Source: Klebsiella michiganensis (lineage in GTDB: Bacteria > Pseudomonadota > Gammaproteobacteria > Enterobacterales > Enterobacteriaceae). Taken from it: a stretch of DNA of 64,000 nt. Where the stretch lies: positions 1 to 64,000 of the forward strand of contig NZ_PRDB01000015.1 of NCBI RefSeq assembly GCF_002925905.1, read 5' to 3'. Below, piece by piece: positions 58,488 to 64,000 of the stretch (its first letter is position 1; the number at the start of each line of letters is the position of its first letter). The notes under the pieces are model-generated. The model was not told where the DNA came from, did not search any database, and worked only from the letters and a program-made list of their open reading frames with translations. Position numbers and translations under genes: made by a program.

Positions 58488-61199
58488 ATGGCTTTTTTAC
58501 CCTCGGCGGATGATTCACTGACAGCGTTTGTTCATCAGGAACCTTTACGTTTCACCGGGACGCTGCCGCTTATTTCCACGCGCTTTACGCCGCCCCGTAC
58601 GCCGGAAAGCCTGCTGTCGCGGGAGCGCCTGCTGCAGCGCCTCGACGGCGCCGTCTCCCGCCGTTTAACCCTGCTGCGCGCGCCCGCCGGGTTTGGCAAA
58701 ACCACCCTGCTGGCGCAGTGGTACCGGCACCGCCTTCGACAAGGGGATGCGCTGGCCTGGCTGAGCCTTGAAGAGGACGACAACGCGCCGCTGCTGTTTA
58801 TGCGCTATCTACAGGAGGCGCTGCGGCCGCTGTGGCAGGGGTGGAGCCCGTCGTTTCTGCATCTGTTACAAGGTGAGCTTCCGGCCGAGCTCCCCCTGTT
58901 CTTTGCTGAGCTCGTTAATCAGCTTAATCAGTGCCCGCACCCGCTGTACCTGATCCTCGACGACTATCAGTGCATCAGCGACCCGGCGATTCATCAGGGA
59001 ATGAGCTGGCTGCTGCACCATGCGCCGCCGGCGCTGCATCTGCTCATCGGTAGCCGTAGTCAGCCGCCTTTAGCCCTGAGCCGTCTGCATATGCAGGACC
59101 AGCTGCTGGAGGTCTATGATCCGGAGCTGCGCTTTAACCCCAGCGAAGCCCGCGCTTATTTCGCTGGCGCGTCGGGGCTGGATCCGCAGGCGATCCCCCG
59201 GCTTATCGCGCTCACACAAGGGTGGGTCGCGGGAATGAAAATGGCCGCGCTCTCCCCGGACGCGTCTACGGCGATGGGCTTCGGCGCCGGCTCGCGGTCA
59301 ATCTCCCGCTATCTGGATGAAGTGATTTTCGCGCCGCTGCCGCCCGAAGTATTCGACTTCCTGCTGCATACCTCCGTGCTTAATCGCCTGCATCCGGATC
59401 TGTGCGATGCCGTCTGCGGCCGCCATAACGGCGGCGAGATGCTGAGGTGGATAGCGCAGCACAATCTGTTTCTTTCCGCGCTGGACGACAGCGGCCGCTG
59501 GTTTCGCTATCACCCGCTGATGCGCGACGCGCTGCTGCATCGCCTGCGCCACGGCGGGGATATTGATATTCGCCAGCTGCACGATCGCGCCAGCGCCTGG
59601 TTCGCCGCGCAGCAGCTGTGGGCCGAGGCGATACGCCATGCGCTGGCCGCCGGAAAATCGGCGGCCAGGGATGCGGAAGCGGGCGCGCAGTCTCTGGCGG
59701 AGGAGGGGGATATCGATACCCTGGTGCAGTGGATACGCTACCTGCCAGCCAATCTCGATCCGTCGCGCATCGAGCTTCAGCTTAATCTGGCCTGGGCGTT
59801 AGCCCACCGCTTCCGGTTTAGCGACGCTCGCCAGCTGCTGGACGCCATTGAGACGCAATCGGCGGCGCATGGCGGGGAGCTGGCCCACAGCTCGTGGGTG
59901 AAGCTGCGGGTCGTTCGCGCGATCTGCGAAGCCTTTGCCGACAATATTGCCCGCAGTATCGCTATTGTCGAACCGCTGCTGCGCGAGGTACCCTGCGGCG
60001 ATATCTGGGTTGATGGCCTGGTGTGCAACATCCTCAGCTACTGCCATCTTGCGGACTCCCGGCCGCAGCAGGCGCTGGAGGTGCAGCAGCGGGTATCCGG
60101 CGTCAGCGTTGCTAACCGCAACCTGTTCGTGACGGTCTACCGGGCCTTTGTTATGGCGCAGAGCTATTTGCGCCAGGGGAATCTCGCCGAAGCGGAACGC
60201 CAGGCCGCGGGAGCGCTGCGCTATGCGGAGCAGCATACCGGCGAGAACGCCAGCAGCGGCGCTACCCTGGCGCCCATTCTCGCCGAGATCGCCTGGGAGC
60301 AGGGGAAGGGCGAGCAGGCGCAAAGCCTGCTGGTTCCGCGTCTGGAGACCATCGACAGCTTCTGTCCGCCCGACGGCCTTAGCCGCGGCTATATCATCCT
60401 GGCCCGTCAGGCCCGTGAAATGGGGAGACTGGCGGAAGCCGAATCACTATTACTACACGCCGAAGGGCTGGCGGCCCAGCGCGGCTGGCTGCGGGCACAG
60501 GCTCCGCTGCTGGCGGAGTGGATTGCCGTTGCCCTTCACGCGGGCGACAAACTGGCCGCCGACGCGCTGCTGCTTCGCCTGCAGACCCTTAGCCAGACGG
60601 AGGCTGCCGGCGGATATATCGCGCTCAGCCAGAGCCGTCTCCTTATCGCCGCCGGCGAACCGCAGGCCGCCGCCCGGCTGTTGGATACGCTGGCCGGCGT
60701 GCGGGAAACCAGCGGCGAGTGGCTGTTCGCCGTGCGTTTGCGGCTCAAACAGGCGCTTGCCCTCTGGCGTGCCGGCGAGCGGGAGCAGGCGATGGCTGTC
60801 TGCCGACCGGCGCTTGCGCGCGCGCTGCGTCAGGGGCTGTGGCGCAGCCTGCTGGAGGGGAGGGAAGAGATGGCTGCGCTGCTGGCGGAGATGCACAAGC
60901 GCGGCGCGGCGGATGATGCGCTGACCGCCGATATCGTCGCTTTGTTGTCCCGCTTCGCCGCCGCCGGTATCGTGATTGATACGGCGCGTCCGCAGCCGCC
61001 CGCGCTGCGCCTGACTGAACGGGAGCAGCAGACCCTGCGTTTAATTGCCAACGGCCATTCCAACAAGGGCGTGGCGCGCGAGCTGGGCATTTCGGCGGAA
61101 ACCGTCAAATGGCACCTTAAGCAGCTGTATGAAAAGCTGCAGGTGAAGGGGCGCATCCAGGCGGTAAACCAGGCGCGCGAATGGCGCCTGTTAAGCTAG
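58488..61199 (+). CDS. MalT/AcoK-like LuxR-type transcriptional activator
   Basis: A 903-aa STAND-class regulator. Walker A is LLRAPAGFGKTTLLAQWYRH near residues 62-81 and the Walker B-like LYLILDDYQCIS near 151-162. A winged-helix and long TPR-type repeat region follow (about 400-800), and a C-terminal LuxR HTH starts LTEREQQTLRLIANGHSNKG near 842. Klebsiella AcoK, regulator of acetoin breakdown, has this layout. It is divergent from the diacetyl reductase gene with 166 bp between, so it probably controls it. Inducer unknown. Confidence 0.82.
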   Translation: MAFLPSADDSLTAFVHQEPLRFTGTLPLISTRFTPPRTPESLLSRERLLQRLDGAVSRRLTLLRAPAGFGKTTLLAQWYRHRLRQGDALAWLSLEEDDNAPLLFMRYLQEALRPLWQGWSPSFLHLLQGELPAELPLFFAELVNQLNQCPHPLYLILDDYQCISDPAIHQGMSWLLHHAPPALHLLIGSRSQPPLALSRLHMQDQLLEVYDPELRFNPSEARAYFAGASGLDPQAIPRLIALTQGWVAGMKMAALSPDASTAMGFGAGSRSISRYLDEVIFAPLPPEVFDFLLHTSVLNRLHPDLCDAVCGRHNGGEMLRWIAQHNLFLSALDDSGRWFRYHPLMRDALLHRLRHGGDIDIRQLHDRASAWFAAQQLWAEAIRHALAAGKSAARDAEAGAQSLAEEGDIDTLVQWIRYLPANLDPSRIELQLNLAWALAHRFRFSDARQLLDAIETQSAAHGGELAHSSWVKLRVVRAICEAFADNIARSIAIVEPLLREVPCGDIWVDGLVCNILSYCHLADSRPQQALEVQQRVSGVSVANRNLFVTVYRAFVMAQSYLRQGNLAEAERQAAGALRYAEQHTGENASSGATLAPILAEIAWEQGKGEQAQSLLVPRLETIDSFCPPDGLSRGYIILARQAREMGRLAEAESLLLHAEGLAAQRGWLRAQAPLLAEWIAVALHAGDKLAADALLLRLQTLSQTEAAGGYIALSQSRLLIAAGEPQAAARLLDTLAGVRETSGEWLFAVRLRLKQALALWRAGEREQAMAVCRPALARALRQGLWRSLLEGREEMAALLAEMHKRGAADDALTADIVALLSRFAAAGIVIDTARPQPPALRLTEREQQTLRLIANGHSNKGVARELGISAETVKWHLKQLYEKLQVKGRIQAVNQAREWRLLS

Positions 61200-62674
61200 C
61201 GCGATGGTGCGTTCTCGCTCAGCGCCGGGCCGCGATAATCGCCGCCCAGCGCTTTAATCAAGGTGATATCGGTACTGAGCCGCTGGGCCTGGATATCCAG
61301 CAGCAAAAGCTGCTGCGCGATGGCCGGGCGACGCGCCTCCTGAGCCGCATAGTAGCTGACCAGCCCGCGCTGATGGTGCGCACTGGCGCTGCGGGTGGTC
61401 ACCATCGCCGCCGTCACTTTTTGCTGCTGCAGGTCGGCCTGCTGATTCAAATCGTTCAGCTGGCTCGAGCTAATCGCCACGTCGCGCACCGCGTCCAGCA
61501 CCGCCTGGTTGTACTGCTTAATCAAAATATTGCTCGCCGTACGCGTCGATTTCAGGTTGGCGTTTAAGCGCCCGCCGTCAAACAGCGGTAAATAGAGCCC
61601 CGGCAGTATATTGATCTGCTGGAATGAGGACTTAAACAGATCGCCGACGCTCAGCGCGTTGTAGCCCCAGAAGGCCTTGATATCAAAGTGCGGGTAAAAG
61701 GCCGCTTTTGCCGCGTCCACCTGGCTCATGGAAGCGCTAACGTAGCCGCGCAGCGCCTGCAGGTCCGGGCGGCGGGCCAGCAGCTCAAACGAGAGCGAGT
61801 CCGGGAGCGTTTCCTGCAGCGTCGGCAGCGCCACGGGGTGAATCTCCGGCATGCTATGCGCATCGGCGCCGATCAGCGCCCGCAGGGTTTCCCGGTACTG
61901 CGTCAGCGTCCCCTGCGCCGTAATCACCTGCTGCTGCGCCGCCAGCAGCTCCGCCTGGGCATTGGCGACGTCGACGCTATCCTCGACGCCGCGCGCGGTA
62001 CGATGCTCGTGCGCCTGCACCGAGAGGCGGGCGATAGCCTCCAGCTGGTTGAGGAATTCGATTTTCTGAAAAGTTGCCTGCATCGCGAAATAGAGCTGAG
62101 CCACGCTGCTGGCGAGATCCAGCTCGATACCGGCGGTCTCCGCCTGGCGGGCGTTCTTTTCGCCAATCGCGGCGGCGACGCGGGCGCGGTCGGCGCCCCA
62201 TAAATCGATATTCAGCGTCGCTCCGACGCCGACCGTGTTCAGCGTGTACCAGGGGCCGTTTTTATCCACCGGCAGGGAGAAGGAGTAGGGCCAGGTAAAC
62301 TGTTTATTGGTCACCCGCAGGCGGTTTTGCGCCGCCACGGCGGTGGCCTGCACGCCCATTGCCGACTGCGCCAGCTCAACCGTGGACTGCGATTGCGAAA
62401 TACGCAGCCGCGCCGCCTGCATGGTGGGGGAGTTCTGCAGCGCGCGATTAACCAGCATATTGAGCTGGGGATCCTGATAGCCTTCCCACCACCGCGCCGT
62501 CGGCCAGCCGCTGTTCGCCAGGTGGATCACCTGCGCCAGCTCGGCCTGCTGCGGGTTGACCAGCGGTACCTGGCCAGGATCGTCCTGAATTAACGCGCAG
62601 CCGGCTAATTGCGTGAGGGCGAAGGCAAGCGCCAGGGAGCGCCAGACGCGCGAAAGAGGAGTGGTTTTCGTCAT
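61196..62674 (-). CDS. Outer-membrane efflux lipoprotein (NodT/MdtP/MdtQ type)
   Basis: A TolC-like outer-membrane factor of 492 aa. A lipoprotein signal ends in LTQLAGCALIQDD (acylated Cys about 26). Two repeated outer membrane efflux domains follow, with the typical RISQSQSTVELAQSAMGVQ region near 108 and LLARRPDLQALRGYV near 318. The start ATG overlaps the FUSC gene stop by 4 nt. The membrane fusion subunit would lie upstream outside the window. Its stop meets the LuxR gene's stop (convergent). Confidence 0.87.
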   Translation of the reverse strand: MTKTTPLSRVWRSLALAFALTQLAGCALIQDDPGQVPLVNPQQAELAQVIHLANSGWPTARWWEGYQDPQLNMLVNRALQNSPTMQAARLRISQSQSTVELAQSAMGVQATAVAAQNRLRVTNKQFTWPYSFSLPVDKNGPWYTLNTVGVGATLNIDLWGADRARVAAAIGEKNARQAETAGIELDLASSVAQLYFAMQATFQKIEFLNQLEAIARLSVQAHEHRTARGVEDSVDVANAQAELLAAQQQVITAQGTLTQYRETLRALIGADAHSMPEIHPVALPTLQETLPDSLSFELLARRPDLQALRGYVSASMSQVDAAKAAFYPHFDIKAFWGYNALSVGDLFKSSFQQINILPGLYLPLFDGGRLNANLKSTRTASNILIKQYNQAVLDAVRDVAISSSQLNDLNQQADLQQQKVTAAMVTTRSASAHHQRGLVSYYAAQEARRPAIAQQLLLLDIQAQRLSTDITLIKALGGDYRGPALSENAPSR

Positions 62675-64000
62675 GATCGGGTTGCCTGTCGCGGAATAAC
62701 GGAAGACGCAAGCGGCCACGTGGGCAGCGCGGCCAGCGCATTGACCAGCGGCGCGCCGAACGGATTCGCCGGATCCGGCTGCTGCGCCTGAACGCGCTCA
62801 ACGGTATTTTGCTGCGCATCGATATCGCTGGCGTAGGCTTCAAGCCGCCGGGCGCAGCGGGCTAAAAAGGTATCTTCCGGCGCGGCGTAGAGGCGATAGC
62901 CTTCGCTGAGGCGCAGGATCTCCTCTGCCTGACGAAAGGTTGCCCGCGCCGGCCAGCTTTTGGCTTCCGGCCACGGGTGCGCATAGGTTCCCAGCGGCTC
63001 GGCGGCCACCCGGTTGATTAAGGTTTCGCTCTCGGTCAGCGCGGCAAACAGCGGTACCTGCTGAACCTCATCGTCGCGGGCGGCGAGGGTTTGCGCCAGC
63101 TGGCGATACAGCTGGGCCAGACGCGCTTTCAGCTGCGGCGCTTCGCTATCGGGCCATAAATAGAGATGAACAATGGAGGAAACCAGCACGCCGAGCAGGA
63201 TGCCGATAACCCGGTCGCGCAGCTCGGTAAGATTGCTGAGCGGACCAAACCAGCTCAGGAACGCCAGCGCGAAGGTAAAGCCTATCTGAATGCCGGCGTA
63301 GGCGATGCGCTCCGACCCCGCCGCAATCCACGCCGCCAGCGCGAAGACCGGTAGGGTCATCGCCAGCAGGCCGCTCAGCGAATCGGTCCAGGGCTGCACA
63401 AAGACGATCAGAAGCAGCGCAATCAGCGTGGCCAGCAGCGCGCCGCCGATGCGTAGCCACGTTTTCTGCATGGTGGCGCCCAGGCCCGGCTGGGCGACGA
63501 TCACGCAGCTCAGCATGATGGTGTGGATGCCCTGCCAGTCGGCGGCGGTGTAAAAAACGTAGCACAGCAGCGTCGCCAGCAGCGTTTTCAGGGCAAAGTG
63601 CAGATAGGCCGGATTGGACCACGCGTCCGGCAAAAGCAGCGGCGCTTTTTCCACTTCGCCCTGCGGCAGCGGGATGGTTTCGCCGCGCGCCAGCCGCGCC
63701 AGAACCTCGGCGATCTCCTGCAAAATGGCGCTGTTGGCGCCGTCGCGCGGGACAATCAGCGGCTGGACCTCCGCCGCCGCGGGCAGATTATCCGCCAGCG
63801 CGTTAAGCTGGCTGGCTATCCGCCGACGCGCATCGGGATGGTCGTCGCCCGGCTGGAGCAGCGCCGTCAAATGAGAGCAGCTCAGCGCGGCGGCCATCAG
63901 CGACTGCCAGGCCTGCGGGCTGGCGGCAATCTCCGGCGTGGCGCGCGCGGCCTGCTGATACAGGGACCGCAGTTGGTTAAACTGCCCGGCAATCTCGGTA
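62671..64000 (-). CDS. FUSC-family inner-membrane transporter (MdtO/AaeB-like), partial
   Basis: The C-terminal about 443 residues of a FUSC/aromatic acid exporter family protein; the frame is open to the window edge, so the start lies outside. A block of closely spaced helices is visible (LHFALKTLLATLLCYVFYTA, GIHTIMLSCVIVAQPGLGAT, and RVIGILLGVLVSSIVHLYLW), followed by a cytosolic C-terminal helical region. The layout, FUSC followed by an outer-membrane lipoprotein with a 4-nt overlap, matches mdtNOP-type tripartite pumps. Substrate unknown. Confidence 0.88.
   Translation of the reverse strand, partial: TEIAGQFNQLRSLYQQAARATPEIAASPQAWQSLMAAALSCSHLTALLQPGDDHPDARRRIASQLNALADNLPAAAEVQPLIVPRDGANSAILQEIAEVLARLARGETIPLPQGEVEKAPLLLPDAWSNPAYLHFALKTLLATLLCYVFYTAADWQGIHTIMLSCVIVAQPGLGATMQKTWLRIGGALLATLIALLLIVFVQPWTDSLSGLLAMTLPVFALAAWIAAGSERIAYAGIQIGFTFALAFLSWFGPLSNLTELRDRVIGILLGVLVSSIVHLYLWPDSEAPQLKARLAQLYRQLAQTLAARDDEVQQVPLFAALTESETLINRVAAEPLGTYAHPWPEAKSWPARATFRQAEEILRLSEGYRLYAAPEDTFLARCARRLEAYASDIDAQQNTVERVQAQQPDPANPFGAPLVNALAALPTWPLASSVIPRQATRS

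Noticed and set aside
58488..61199. malT itself
   Set aside because: The overall architecture is shared, but the neighbours are not malPQ and the divergent partner is an acetoin/diacetyl reductase, so an AcoK-like regulator is more plausible.

Overview
The window is a chromosomal segment of an enterobacterium, most likely Klebsiella, Raoultella or a close relative. The backbone from the start to about 35 kb is the conserved enteric block known from E. coli: rpiA, serA, ibs/sib, fau, 6S RNA, zapA, ygfB, pepP, ubiH, ubiI, gcvTHP, ygfF, bglA, yqfB, yqfA, then ygfZ, sdhE, ygfX, fldB, xerD, dsbC, recJ, prfB, lysS and idi. GC-rich coding sequence, an ERIC element, REP-like hairpins and the accessory sugar, gallate-type and acetoin genes fit Klebsiella better than E. 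coli. The species call is inference from gene content and order.

Layout. 1-8.3 kb: pentose phosphate and serine enzymes, a type I toxin/antisense pair, folate salvage with 6S RNA, a division protein, and the ygfB-pepP-ubiH-ubiI ubiquinone operon. 8.7-13.3 kb: glycine cleavage operon gcvTHP. 13.3-18.3 kb: ygfF, a ScsD-like thioredoxin, bglA with an RpiR-type regulator, yqfB and yqfA. 18.5-25.9 kb: an inserted D-glucosaminate PTS locus, dgaR plus dgaABCDEF, with a sigma-54 promoter, an ERIC element between dgaB and dgaC, and a one-base frameshift in dgaC. 26.1-35.3 kb: backbone again, including prfB with its programmed +1 frameshift. 35.4-39.3 kb: a gallate-type (UbiD/UbiX) decarboxylase set with a DUF554 membrane protein and a divergent LysR regulator. 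39.4-40.3 kb: the lipoprotein gene ygeR/actS and tRNA-Gly(CCC).

From 40.4 kb the content is accessory: arsRBC with two copies of an operator-like sequence, an MdtM-like multidrug transporter, a small P-loop kinase and an OFA-family transporter. A divergent sugar locus follows at 46.6-54.4 kb. Its left arm has a DeoR repressor, an AlsE-like epimerase, a ribokinase-like kinase, a FucP-like permease and a VOC protein. Its right arm has a DeoC aldolase, an FGGY kinase and a second DeoR repressor. The shared 0.4 kb control region carries phased 10-bp repeats and a perfect 13-bp inverted repeat. Next comes a short AT-rich stretch of orphan or decayed ORFs (54.4-55.9 kb). The window closes with a POT peptide transporter, a diacetyl/acetoin reductase divergent from a MalT/AcoK-like LuxR regulator, and an efflux pair (outer-membrane lipoprotein and FUSC protein) that runs off the right edge.

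I see no integrase, transposase, prophage or CRISPR array. The strongest candidates for undescribed biology are the two-armed sugar locus, the frameshifted PTS subunit next to an ERIC element, and the orphan AT-rich ORFs.
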